Source: Sphingomonas hominis | GTDB lineage: Bacteria; Pseudomonadota; Alphaproteobacteria; Sphingomonadales; Sphingomonadaceae | Direction: 5' to 3' | DNA length: 64,000 bases | Assembly: GCF_013328205.1 (NCBI RefSeq) | Contig: NZ_JABULH010000004.1 | Location: 62,001-126,000 of the forward strand | In this document: positions 54,655 to 62,831 of the stretch, piece after piece | How positions within the stretch are numbered: position 1 is the stretch's first letter | Layout of the letters: each line of letters begins with the position of its first letter | Notes under the pieces: model-generated | The model's database searches: none | Told to the model about the DNA's origin: nothing | Seen by the model: only the letters and a program-made list of their open reading frames with translations | Made by a program: the position numbers and the translations under genes

Positions 54655-55557
54655 TCAGGCAGCCGTCTTCAACACCTCGGCCAGCAATTGGAAATCGCGC
54701 TCGCGCGGCGAGGCGCGCCGCCACACCAATGCCAGGGTCCGGTCGGGATGTTCGGCATCCAGCGGACGCGCGGACACCCGCGTGTGATCCAAGATGCCCG
54801 CGTCGAGCGCGATCTTCGGCAGCATGGTGACGCCCAATCCATTGTCGACCATCTGCACCACGGTGTGAAGCGACGTGCCCAGCATCGTCGCCTCCGCGCG
54901 CAACTCGGGCCGATTGCACGCCGCCAGCGCGTGATCCTTCAGGCAGTGCCCGTCTTCCAGCAGCAGCAGCCGCGTTTCATCAATGTCGGCCGGCTGCACC
55001 GATGCTGCGCCCGCTGCCAGCTCGCCTTGCGGAAACGCCAGGTACAACCGGTCGTCGAACAGCGGCGCCACCGTTACATCCCCGCACGCATAGGGCAGGG
55101 CGAGCAGCACGCAGTCCGCGCGTCCGTTCGCCAGCGCCTCGCACGCCGGCCCGCTCGGCTCCTCACGCAGGAACAGCTTCAGATCGGGGTAGTCCTTGCG
55201 CAGCGTCGGCAGGATGCGCGGCAGCATGAACGGCGCGATCGTCGGAATGACGCTCATCCGCATCTCGCCCGACAGCGGACGCCCGGCGGCGCGCGCCATG
55301 TCGCCCAGCTCCTCCGCTTCGCGCAGCACGCGGCGTGCCTTGGCCGCGATCTGGTCACCCAGCGGCGTGAAGCGCACCACGCGGCGCGTGCGCTCGACCA
55401 ACACCACGCCGATCAGCGTTTCCAGCTCGCGCAGACCCGCGGAAAGCGTCGATTGCGTCACGAAACAGGCGTCCGCCGCGCGGCCGAAATGGCCATGATC
55501 CTTCAATGCCACCAGATATTGCAGTTGCTTCAGCGTCGGCAGATAGGTGGCTGACAT
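54655..55557 (-). CDS. oxyR: LysR-family peroxide sensor OxyR
   Basis: 300 residues. The N-terminal HTH is TLKQLQYLVALKDHGHFGRA and ACFVTQSTLSAGLRELETL. The sensor domain has both redox cysteines, Cys205 and Cys214, in LLLLEDGHCLKDHALAAC, nine residues apart as Cys199 and Cys208 are in E. coli OxyR. It activates peroxide-defence genes on disulfide formation. ATG 55557 has GGAG five bases upstream; ATG 55560 has only two. A perfect FNR/FixK-type box (55621-55634) lies 64 bp upstream. No catalase or ahpC gene is adjacent. Confidence 0.94.
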   Translation of the reverse strand: MSATYLPTLKQLQYLVALKDHGHFGRAADACFVTQSTLSAGLRELETLIGVVLVERTRRVVRFTPLGDQIAAKARRVLREAEELGDMARAAGRPLSGEMRMSVIPTIAPFMLPRILPTLRKDYPDLKLFLREEPSGPACEALANGRADCVLLALPYACGDVTVAPLFDDRLYLAFPQGELAAGAASVQPADIDETRLLLLEDGHCLKDHALAACNRPELRAEATMLGTSLHTVVQMVDNGLGVTMLPKIALDAGILDHTRVSARPLDAEHPDRTLALVWRRASPRERDFQLLAEVLKTAA

Positions 55558-55620
55558 CATCGCTCCGATCGATCGCAGCATCATGGATAGACGATGCGGT
55601 CGATCAAGCAAGCGTTGAAG

Positions 55621-55634
55621 TTGATCTACATCAA
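55621..55634. promoter_or_regulatory. FNR/FixK-type box upstream of oxyR
   Basis: TTGATCTACATCAA is an exact match to the TTGAT-N4-ATCAA consensus of Crp/FNR-family oxygen regulators. It straddles the stop codon of the upstream TauE/SafE gene and its centre is about 70 bp before the oxyR ATG, a position compatible with an activator or repressor site at an oxyR promoter. Confidence 0.5.
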
Positions 55635-56396
55635 GACGGCGACAATGAAACCGTAGGTGCTGGTGATCGTCAGCACACTGCCGACCAGGATCATCAGCGG
55701 CCGCGTTGGTATCTTCTTCGCCAATATCGCGCCGATCGGCGCCGCGGCGACCCCGCCGATCAGCAGGCCGAGCGTCGCGGTGGCGAAATCCTTCAGCCCC
55801 AGGTGATAGATGAAGGTCGCCGACACGGTCGCGGTCAGGAAGAACTCGACCGCGTTGACGGTGCCGACGACGCGGCGCGGCTCGACGCCTTGAACCAGCA
55901 GGTTGGAGGTCACCATGGGGCCCCAACCACCGCCGCCGACCGCGTCGAGGAACCCGCCGACCAACCCGATCGGTGCCACCACCTTGGCACGCCCGTGCTG
56001 CGGAATCGCCATCAACCCGCGCACCAGCAGGTAGATACCCATGGCGACCAGATAGGCGAGCACGAACGGCTTCACCACGCTGCCGTCAATGCTGGTCAGG
56101 ACATAGGCACCGGTCACCCCGCCGATCAGGCCCGGAACCAGCAACCGGGCGAACAGCTTGCGATCGATGTTGCCGTGCAGCGCGTGGCTAACGCCGGACA
56201 CGGCGGTCGTGAACGTCTCCACGATGTGCACGTTCGCCGACGCGCGTGCCGGCGGAAGGCCGACCACCGCGACCAGCAGTACGTTACAGATGACGCCGAA
56301 CGCCATGCCGAGCGCGCCGTCGACCAGCTGCGCGGCAAAGCCGATCGCCACGAACGGCAGGATCGCGGCGGGGTCGATCAGGCTGAGATCAGGCAT
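55626..56396 (-). CDS. TauE/SafE-family (TSUP) sulfite/organosulfur exporter-like permease
   Basis: 256 residues, seven to eight hydrophobic helices. The duplicated TSUP pattern is visible: GFAAQLVDGALGMAFGVICN in the first half and APIGLVGGFLDAVGGGGWGP in the second. AAGAGG sits five bases before ATG 56396; the GTG two codons earlier is too close to it. The family exports sulfite, sulfoacetate or related anions. It is divergent from a serine acetyltransferase, supporting a link with sulfur metabolism. Confidence 0.9.
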   Translation of the reverse strand: MPDLSLIDPAAILPFVAIGFAAQLVDGALGMAFGVICNVLLVAVVGLPPARASANVHIVETFTTAVSGVSHALHGNIDRKLFARLLVPGLIGGVTGAYVLTSIDGSVVKPFVLAYLVAMGIYLLVRGLMAIPQHGRAKVVAPIGLVGGFLDAVGGGGWGPMVTSNLLVQGVEPRRVVGTVNAVEFFLTATVSATFIYHLGLKDFATATLGLLIGGVAAAPIGAILAKKIPTRPLMILVGSVLTITSTYGFIVAVLM

Positions 56397-56540
56397 GTTC
56401 ACCTCTTGCGGACATCGGCGGGCTGCGTCGAGGTAGAAATCCTATGTTCAGGCTAGGCTTTGCGGCACAGCGTGTCACCGCTGGAAAAGGCCGCGCACCG
56501 AACCTAAGTGAGCCGCTCACGCGTATAGGGGCGCGGAACT

Positions 56541-57212
56541 ATGCCTTTTCTTACCTATCTTGATTCGATCCGCGCCCGCGATCCCGCGCCGCGTAGCCGC
56601 GCCGAAATTCTTACCTATCCCGGTGTCTGGGCGCTTGGTTGGCACAAGGTGGCACACGCGCTGTTTCGCCGACGGATGTTCTTTCTCGCGCGGTGCGTGA
56701 ATCACTTTTCGCGCGTCACGACCGCGATCGACATCCATCCGGGCGCAAGTATCGGCCGCAACTTTTTCATCGATCACGGTTTCGTGGTGATCGGCGAGAC
56801 GGCGGTCATCGGCGATAACGTCACCATCTACCAGTGCGTGACACTGGGGGGCACGAGCCCCGACAATGGTGTCGGCGGAAAGCGGCACCCAACCATCGCC
56901 GACGGTGCGATCATCGGGTCGGGCGCGCAGGTGCTGGGACCGATCACGGTTGGCCGGCGCGCACGTGTGGGGGCGAACGCAGTGGTGACGCGCGACGTGC
57001 CCGAGGGCGCGGTGATGGTCGGCATTCCGGCTCGGCCGACGATGGTCGAGGGTGGGCAGGCGCCGGAACGCCGCTTTGTGCCCTACGGCACGCCGTGCTC
57101 GGAAATGTTCGATCCCGCGACGCAGCAGGTCGAGATTCTGCGATGCGAGTTGGAGGCGATGCGCAAGCGGCTCGATGCGCTGCTCGACGAGCAGGATCGG
57201 CGTCGCGCCTGA
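56541..57212 (+). CDS. cysE: serine O-acetyltransferase (EpsC/CysE-type)
   Basis: 223 residues, the short EpsC type without the long N-terminal helical domain of E. coli CysE. GVWALGWHKVAHALFRRRMF, AIDIHPGASIGRNFFIDHGF and IGETAVIGDNVTIYQCVTLGG give the hexapeptide beta-helix with the catalytic His and Asp region, then KRHPTIADGAIIGSGAQVLG. The C-terminal ~50 residues form a coiled-coil-like tail. It makes O-acetylserine for cysteine synthesis and overlaps DUF2794 downstream by one base. Confidence 0.93.
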   Translation: MPFLTYLDSIRARDPAPRSRAEILTYPGVWALGWHKVAHALFRRRMFFLARCVNHFSRVTTAIDIHPGASIGRNFFIDHGFVVIGETAVIGDNVTIYQCVTLGGTSPDNGVGGKRHPTIADGAIIGSGAQVLGPITVGRRARVGANAVVTRDVPEGAVMVGIPARPTMVEGGQAPERRFVPYGTPCSEMFDPATQQVEILRCELEAMRKRLDALLDEQDRRRA

Positions 57213-57556
57213 TGGGTGTCGTGACGCCCTTTCCCCAATCGCCGTCGGGGCCGTCACAAGTGCCGTTCGAGCGGGCGGAGTTGACGCGCATCCTCGATCT
57301 GTATGGGCGGATGGTCGCGGCGGGGTATTGGCGCGATTACGCAATCGACCTTGGCCGTGAGGCGGCGGTGTTCTCCGCCTTCCGCCGCGCAACCGAGCGG
57401 CCCGAGTTCCGGATCGAGAAGCGACCCAGCCTACGCCAGCGTCAGGGTATGTGGGCGCTGATCGGGGAAGCGGGGCAGGTGATCAAGCGTGGGCACGAGA
57501 TCGGCCCAGTTTTGGCTCCGGTCGAGCGGCGCTTGGTCAAGCTGGTGGGAGAATGA
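57212..57556 (+). CDS. DUF2794-family protein
   Basis: 114 residues. Its ATG shares the A of the cysE stop (TGATG), so the two are coupled. PFERAELTRILDLYGRMVAAGYWRDYAIDLG, read here as RILDLYGRMVAAGYW plus RDYAIDLGREAAVFSAFRR, and EKRPSLRQRQGMWALIGEAG are the DUF2794 pattern. Function is unknown in the whole family. Association with cysE may be operon convenience. Confidence 0.85.
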   Translation: MGVVTPFPQSPSGPSQVPFERAELTRILDLYGRMVAAGYWRDYAIDLGREAAVFSAFRRATERPEFRIEKRPSLRQRQGMWALIGEAGQVIKRGHEIGPVLAPVERRLVKLVGE

Positions 57557-57694
57557 CGGCGGCTGCCTGCTAACTTGCATGAGACATTCAGGTGGCGCGT
57601 TTGTCGAACAGAAGCGCTGTCTCCAATGATTACTTGTCGATGATCAATCCGGCTATAAGCCCGAGTTGACCCAGCCCTGCTAGGTCGCTGTGGC

Positions 57695-57719
57695 GGGTGC
57701 TTCCATGTCGGAAGCACCC
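57695..57719. terminator. hairpin between DUF2794 and the SDR gene
   Basis: GGGTGCTTCC and GGAAGCACCC make a perfect 10-bp stem with loop ATGTC, ten bases from the stop of the convergent SDR gene. No long T-run. Likely a shared transcription end. Confidence 0.6.
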
Positions 57720-57728
57720 AATTGCCAA

Positions 57729-58628
57729 TCAGCCTTCCTGAAGTTTCTTACCGATCAGCATCGCCTGCGCAGCGCCCGACTCCGGCACGATCTCGTTCGC
57801 GCGGTCGGTGATCTGCGCCCAATGCGCCGCGATCCCCTCGGGCGATAGATCGTCGCCCTTAAGTGCTACACCCTGGGTCAGCGTGACGTAGCTCGCCTGG
57901 AACACGCCCGCCCCCGCACCGAGGATCTGATTGGTCGGTGCATCCTCGCTGACCAGGAACAGCGCGGCGGGCACGACCTTGTGGGGCGAGAAGGCGTCGA
58001 ACAATTGTTCGGGAAAGATGTCCTGCGTCATGCGCGTACCCGCCGTCGGAGCGAGCGTATTGACCTTGATGTTGTTTTTCGCGCCTTCGAGGTACAGCGT
58101 CTTGGTCAGGCCGGCGAGGCCGAGCTTGGCCGCGCCATAATTCGCCTGCCCGAAGTTGCCGAACAGCCCTGTCGATGACGCCGTCATCAGTACGCGGCCG
58201 TAATTCTGCTCGCGGAAGGTGTCCCAGCACGCCTTGGTCGCGTTGGCCGAGCCGATCAGGTGAACCTTGACAACGAAATCGAAGTCGGCAGGCTCCATCT
58301 TCGCGAACGACTTGTCGCGCAGCACGCCGGCGTTGTTGATCAGGACGTGGACGCCACCCCATTTTTCCTTCGCCTGCGCGACCATCTCGACCATCTGATC
58401 ATATTCGGTGACGCTGGCGCCGTTGGCGATCGCCTCGCCGCCCATTGCCTCAATCTCGGCAACCACCTTTTGCGCCGCATCGGACGCGCCTTGGCCGCTG
58501 CGATCGCCGCCCAGATCATTGACGACGACCTTCGCACCGCGGCGCGCGAGTTCGAGCGCATATTCGCGGCCTAGACCGCCGCCGGCACCGGTGACGATCG
58601 CGACCTTGTCGTCGAAACGGATGGACAT
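57729..58628 (-). CDS. SDR dehydrogenase, 3-hydroxyacyl-CoA-dehydrogenase (MFE-2)-like
   Basis: 299 residues. The N-terminal Rossmann motif is AIVTGAGGGLGREYALELA, then VVVNDLGGDRSGQG, INNAGVLRDKSFAKM and the active-site segment ASSTGLFGNFGQANYGAAK with Ser, Tyr and Lys. VVNDLGGDRSGQG and the NNIKVNTLAPTAGTRMT end are typical of the (3R)-hydroxyacyl-CoA dehydrogenase domain of multifunctional enzyme 2. The partner hydratase is not adjacent. A role in acyl-CoA oxidation is probable. Confidence 0.87.
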   Translation of the reverse strand: MSIRFDDKVAIVTGAGGGLGREYALELARRGAKVVVNDLGGDRSGQGASDAAQKVVAEIEAMGGEAIANGASVTEYDQMVEMVAQAKEKWGGVHVLINNAGVLRDKSFAKMEPADFDFVVKVHLIGSANATKACWDTFREQNYGRVLMTASSTGLFGNFGQANYGAAKLGLAGLTKTLYLEGAKNNIKVNTLAPTAGTRMTQDIFPEQLFDAFSPHKVVPAALFLVSEDAPTNQILGAGAGVFQASYVTLTQGVALKGDDLSPEGIAAHWAQITDRANEIVPESGAAQAMLIGKKLQEG

Positions 58629-58708
58629 GGAAAAGGCGCTCCTGCGTGAAAACTGGAGCGCCTTCCATACTCGTCATTCAAACGGGCGCAACCGCCCGCT
58701 TGTGCCGC

Positions 58709-59200
58709 TTAGCGACGGCGGCGGGTCGCCTTGCGCGAACCGCGCGCGTCGCTCGCCTGCGTGCAGCCGTCATACTGACCGGCCTTGCAGATCGGATAGC
58801 TCGCCTTGGGTGCCGGTGCCGGATAGGCGGTGGCCGGATCCTGCGCCGCCTGATAGCGCACGGTCGCGCCCGGCGTCATCTGACCGCTCATCGCCGGCTG
58901 GGAAGGCTGGTAGCCGCCTGCCGGAGTGGCCATCGTGCCGTCACCGCCGGTCGTCGGCGCGGGCATGGTCTGCGACTGGTTCATCGGCGCGTTCTGCATC
59001 GAACCCTGCGTCGACATGTTGGGATCCGAAGCGGTCGGCGGCGTCGACATCGACGGGTCGGACGACGGCATCGTCGTCGAATCGGTCGGCGGCGCGGTCT
59101 GGTCCTGCGGCATCGTGGCACTGCCGTCGGTGGGGGTGGTCGTCTGCGCGATGGCGGGCACCGCAATGAAAGCGGCGGCTGCGAATAGGATCGACTTCAT
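58709..59200 (-). CDS. exported low-complexity (Pro/Thr/Ser/Met-rich) protein
   Basis: 163 residues. A signal peptide (MKSILFAAAAFIAVPAIAQ) is followed by ~110 residues almost without hydrophobic core, built from Pro, Thr, Ser, Met, Gln and Asp (TPTDGSATMPQDQTAPPTDS), then a short C-terminal part with two Cys (YPICKAGQYDGCTQ) and a basic tail. ATG 59200 has AGGAGAG upstream. It resembles many secreted hypothetical proteins of sphingomonads; no function is known. The disordered stretch may be a periplasmic spacer. Confidence 0.7.
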   Translation of the reverse strand: MKSILFAAAAFIAVPAIAQTTTPTDGSATMPQDQTAPPTDSTTMPSSDPSMSTPPTASDPNMSTQGSMQNAPMNQSQTMPAPTTGGDGTMATPAGGYQPSQPAMSGQMTPGATVRYQAAQDPATAYPAPAPKASYPICKAGQYDGCTQASDARGSRKATRRRR

Positions 59201-59278
59201 GAGAACTCTCCTGCCGAATATCGGTCGTGTGAAAGACACGCGGTCGGGGGAACGTGCGATCGGCAGGAAGGGTCCATT

Positions 59279-59323
59279 GTTGCGGGAGCGATCCGACGTC
59301 GGCCGGCAGAACGGTCCCGCAAC
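59279..59323. other. inverted-repeat element after phoB
   Basis: GTTGCGGGA (59279-59287) and TCCCGCAAC (59315-59323) are perfect complements enclosing 27 nt, in which CCGACGTCGG (59293-59302) is itself a 10-bp palindrome. It lies 31 bp after the phoB stop and 79 bp before the start of the low-complexity gene. Either a transcription end for the pst-pho operon or a control site for the next gene. Confidence 0.4.
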
Positions 59324-59353
59324 GGGATCAATGTTTCGGTGTGGTCCGCGCTA

Positions 59354-60046
59354 TCAATGCCCGGCATCCAGCGCATAACCGGCTGAGCGCACTGTACGGA
59401 TGATGTCGGGGCGACCGCCCTCATTGATCGCCTTGCGTAGCCGACGGATGTGGACGTCGACGGTGCGGCTCTCGATGTCGCTGTCGTGGCCCCAGACGCT
59501 GTCGAGCAGCCGCTCGCGCGAGAAGACGTGACCGGGATGTTCGAGGAAGTGCTTGAGCAGGCGAAATTCGGTCGGCCCGAGCGGGATCACCTCGCCGCTG
59601 CGGCGAACCTTGTGGCCGACCGTGTCCATTTCGAGGTCGGAATAGCTCAGCGCCTCACCCGCGAGTGCAGGGCGGACGCGGCGCAGCACCGCGCCGACGC
59701 GAGCGACCAGTTCGCGCGGGGAGAAAGGCTTGGTGACGTAATCGTCCGCCCCCGTCTCGAGTCCGCGGACGCGGTCCTCTTCCTCGCCGCGCGCGGTCAG
59801 CATGATGATCGGCACGTTCTGCGTCTCGGCGGCGCGGCGCAGCCGGCGGCAGACCTCGATGCCGGAAATACCCTCGACCATCCAGTCGAGCAGCACGATG
59901 TCGGGCGGCGTCTCGCGCGCGAGCAGCAGCGCTTCCTCGCCATCGATCGTGTGCTGCACGTCGAAATTCTCGCGGGCGAAATGCCAGACGAGCAGTTCGG
60001 CGAGGCTCGCATCGTCCTCGACCAGCAACATGCGTGCGCGTGCCAT
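59354..60046 (-). CDS. phoB: phosphate regulon response regulator PhoB
   Basis: 230 residues. The receiver has MLLVEDDASLAELL, phospho-acceptor Asp54 in IVLLDWMVEG, and TARGEEEDRVRGLETGADDY followed by KPF. The C-terminal winged helix has LGPTEFRLLKHFLEHPGHVF, ESRTVDVHIRRLRKAI and VRSAGYALD. It lies last in the operon, six bases after phoU. The cognate kinase PhoR is not in the window and probably lies upstream of pstC. Confidence 0.95.
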   Translation of the reverse strand: MARARMLLVEDDASLAELLVWHFARENFDVQHTIDGEEALLLARETPPDIVLLDWMVEGISGIEVCRRLRRAAETQNVPIIMLTARGEEEDRVRGLETGADDYVTKPFSPRELVARVGAVLRRVRPALAGEALSYSDLEMDTVGHKVRRSGEVIPLGPTEFRLLKHFLEHPGHVFSRERLLDSVWGHDSDIESRTVDVHIRRLRKAINEGGRPDIIRTVRSAGYALDAGH

Positions 60047-60052
60047 TGTGGG

Positions 60053-60757
60053 TCAGCTCCTTGGCGAAAAGGTGGGTTCGGACCGCTCGCGGTCGGCGAT
60101 CGACGTGCCGTGCGCGGCGAAGTGGATCATCTCGGCGACGTTGGTCGCATGGTCGCCGATCCGCTCCAGATGCTTGGCGACGAACAGCAGATGCGCGCAC
60201 TGGCTGATCGTTTTCGGGTTCTCGACCATGTAGGTGACGAGCGTGCGAAAGATGCTGTCGTAGAAATCGTCCAGCGCATCGTCGCGCTCGCAGATCGCGA
60301 CTGCGGCATCGGGATCGCGCGCGGCAAAGGCGTCGAGCACGTCGCGCACCATGTCCGCCGCCATCCGCGCCATCGCAGGAAGGGTCGAGATCGGGTCGAT
60401 GCGGTGTTCGCTGTCTATCTGCGGCACGCGTTTCGCGATGTTCTTGGCATAGTCGCCGATCCGCTCGACCACCGTCGCAATCTTGAGCGCGGCGACGACC
60501 TCGCGCAGATCATTCGCCATCGGTGCACGCAGTGCGATGATGCGCACGACCGCGCGCTCGACCTCGTGCTGAATTGCGTCGATCTTGCGATCGTCGGCGC
60601 GGACCTGCGCGGCGAGTTCGTGATCGCCGCGCTGGAGCGCCAGCATCGCATTGCCGATCGCCGCCTCGGCGAGTCCACCCATCTGCGAGATCAGCCCGCG
60701 TAATTGCCCGATGTCCTGGTCGAACGCCTTGACCGTATGTTCCTGGCTGCTTGCCAT
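60053..60757 (-). CDS. phoU: phosphate signalling protein PhoU
   Basis: 234 residues of two three-helix bundles: TVKAFDQDIGQLRGLISQMG and AEAAIGNAMLAL, then the repeat metal-binding patterns around DLREVVAALKIATVVERIGD and, in the second half, AKHLERIGDHATNVAEMI. PhoU links PstSCAB transport state to PhoR/PhoB signalling. It starts 11 bp after pstB. Confidence 0.95.
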   Translation of the reverse strand: MASSQEHTVKAFDQDIGQLRGLISQMGGLAEAAIGNAMLALQRGDHELAAQVRADDRKIDAIQHEVERAVVRIIALRAPMANDLREVVAALKIATVVERIGDYAKNIAKRVPQIDSEHRIDPISTLPAMARMAADMVRDVLDAFAARDPDAAVAICERDDALDDFYDSIFRTLVTYMVENPKTISQCAHLLFVAKHLERIGDHATNVAEMIHFAAHGTSIADRERSEPTFSPRS

Positions 60758-60768
60758 TGCTCTATCCC

Positions 60769-61536
60769 TCAGCCGTACCGGCCGGTGATGTAATCCTTGG
60801 TCCGCTCCTGGCGGGGATTGGTGAAGATGTCGGAGGTGTCGCCGTATTCGATCAACTGTCCGAGGTGAAAGAAGGCTGTCCGCTGGCTGACGCGTGCGGC
60901 CTGTTGCATGTTGTGCGTGACGATCACGATCGCGTAGCGGCCGCGCAGGTCGTGTATTAGTTCCTCGATCCGCGCGGTGGCGATCGGATCAAGCGCGGAG
61001 CACGGTTCGTCCATCAGGATCACCTCCGGGTCGACCGCGATCGCGCGCGCGATGCACAATCGCTGCTGCTGACCACCTGACAGCGCGGTTCCGGAGTGGG
61101 ACAGGCGATCCTTGACCTCGTTCCACAACCCGGCGCGTGTCAGCGAGCGCTCGACGATGCGGTCGAGCTCGGCCTTTGACTGAGCCAGCCCGTGTATCTT
61201 GGGGCCGTAGGCGACGTTCTCGTAGATAGACTTAGGAAACGGATTGGGTTTCTGGAAGACCATTCCAACCCGCGCACGCAATTGCACCACGTCCATATCG
61301 CGCGCGTAGATGTCCTCGCCGTCGAGCCTGATGTCGCCCGACACGCGCGCGGTTGGGATCGTGTCGTTCATGCGGTTGAGACTGCGCAGGAAAGTCGACT
61401 TCCCGCAGCCCGACGGACCGATGAAGGCGGTAACGTCCTCCTGGTACACGTCGATCGACACGTCGCGGATCGCATGGTTCGCGCCGTAAAAGACGTCGAC
61501 GTGGCTCGCGGTCATCTTGGGCGGGTTGTTGCTCAT
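60769..61536 (-). CDS. pstB: phosphate ABC transporter ATP-binding protein PstB
   Basis: 255 residues. Walker A is [20 protein letters not shown], the Q-loop [20 protein letters not shown] is characteristic of PstB, the signature is [14 protein letters not shown] and Walker [14 protein letters not shown]. The ATG shares its A with the pstA stop (TGATG). It powers high-affinity phosphate import. Confidence 0.96.
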   Translation of the reverse strand: MSNNPPKMTASHVDVFYGANHAIRDVSIDVYQEDVTAFIGPSGCGKSTFLRSLNRMNDTIPTARVSGDIRLDGEDIYARDMDVVQLRARVGMVFQKPNPFPKSIYENVAYGPKIHGLAQSKAELDRIVERSLTRAGLWNEVKDRLSHSGTALSGGQQQRLCIARAIAVDPEVILMDEPCSALDPIATARIEELIHDLRGRYAIVIVTHNMQQAARVSQRTAFFHLGQLIEYGDTSDIFTNPRQERTKDYITGRYG

Positions 61537-62831
61537 CACCAGCGCGTCTCGAAACGGTTGCGTAGGAAGATCGCGACGCCGTTCATCGCGAGCAGGAATA
61601 CGAGCAGCACCAGGATGGCCGCCGACGTCTTTTCGACAAAGCCGCGGCTGACCTGGTCGGACCACAGAAAGATCTGCACCGGCAAGGCGGTTGCGGGATC
61701 GGTCAGCCGGTCGGGCGGCGCGGCAATAAAGGCGCGCATCCCGATCATCAGCAGCGGCGCGGTTTCGCCCAGCGCCCGCGCCATGCCGATGATGGTCCCG
61801 GTCAGGATACCGGGCGCGGCGAGCGGCAGGACGTGGTGCGACACGACCTGGATCGGCGACGCGCCGACCGCGAGTGCGGCATCGCGGATCGAAGGCGGCA
61901 CCGCGCGGATCGCGTTGCGCGACGCGATCACGATCACCGGCATCGTCATCAGCGCGAGCGTCAGCCCGCCGACAAGGGGCGCCGAGCGCGGCAGATGGAG
62001 CGTGCCGAGGAACACCGCGAGTCCGAGCAGCCCGAACACGATCGAGGGAACGGCCGCGAGATTGTTGATCGACACCTCGAGGAAATCGGTCGCGCGGTTC
62101 CGCGGCGCATATTCCTCGAGATAGATCGCCGACAGCACGCCGACCGGAAAGGCGAGCGCGAGCGTAACGAGCATGGTCAACAGCGATCCCTTGAGCGCGC
62201 CCCAGATCCCCGCGCGCGTCGCGTCGGTCGAATCGGCGCCGGTGAAGAAATCCCAAGCCATCCCGCGCGACAGCCGGGGACCAAGCGCGGCGACGACGCG
62301 CTCCGCGGCGGGCGTGCCGGTGCCCTTTGCCCCGACGTCGATCGCGCTCGCGACCGGCAGGTCGATCGTGAACGGTCGCGCCAGCAGGTGCGGATCGCGC
62401 TTCAATCGGTCGCGCACGCGCAGCCATGCGCCGTCCGAGAGCAACGCCGCACCGCCCTCGGTAAGATAAGCGCGGTTCGCTGCCGCATCCACTGCGCGCT
62501 CCAGCCCCGCACCCGACAGCGCGAGGTCGGCGCCGGGCCCGCGCAGTCGCTCCGCACTCAGCCCGAGACGCGCCTGGCGCAGATCGAGCGGCAACGCGAC
62601 GCGCGTCTCGACGAAACCCAGGTGACCTTGCGCGATCATCACGATCAGCAGGAAGGCGAGGAACCCCGCGGAGATAACCACTGCGCCGAGCCCGAGCAGG
62701 CGGAAACGACGTTCCGCGGCGTAACGACGGCGGATGCGCCGCTCCATCGCGCTGCTGCGCCAATCGGTCGGGCGGTGCGGCTCGACCTCGGCGGTGCTCA
62801 ACGGCGCTTCGAGGACGAGCGACTTACTCAT
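61536..62831 (-). CDS. pstA: phosphate ABC transporter permease PstA
   Basis: 431 residues, longer than the ~300 of E. coli PstA. A first helix near residues 47-70 is followed by a soluble insertion (~75-195) and then the usual five-helix permease core with [40 protein letters not shown], the EAA-type loop region around [20 protein letters not shown] and [13 protein letters not shown]. The insertion is usual for alphaproteobacterial PstA. Its ATG overlaps the pstC end by 8 nt. Confidence 0.94.
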   Translation of the reverse strand: MSKSLVLEAPLSTAEVEPHRPTDWRSSAMERRIRRRYAAERRFRLLGLGAVVISAGFLAFLLIVMIAQGHLGFVETRVALPLDLRQARLGLSAERLRGPGADLALSGAGLERAVDAAANRAYLTEGGAALLSDGAWLRVRDRLKRDPHLLARPFTIDLPVASAIDVGAKGTGTPAAERVVAALGPRLSRGMAWDFFTGADSTDATRAGIWGALKGSLLTMLVTLALAFPVGVLSAIYLEEYAPRNRATDFLEVSINNLAAVPSIVFGLLGLAVFLGTLHLPRSAPLVGGLTLALMTMPVIVIASRNAIRAVPPSIRDAALAVGASPIQVVSHHVLPLAAPGILTGTIIGMARALGETAPLLMIGMRAFIAAPPDRLTDPATALPVQIFLWSDQVSRGFVEKTSAAILVLLVFLLAMNGVAIFLRNRFETRW

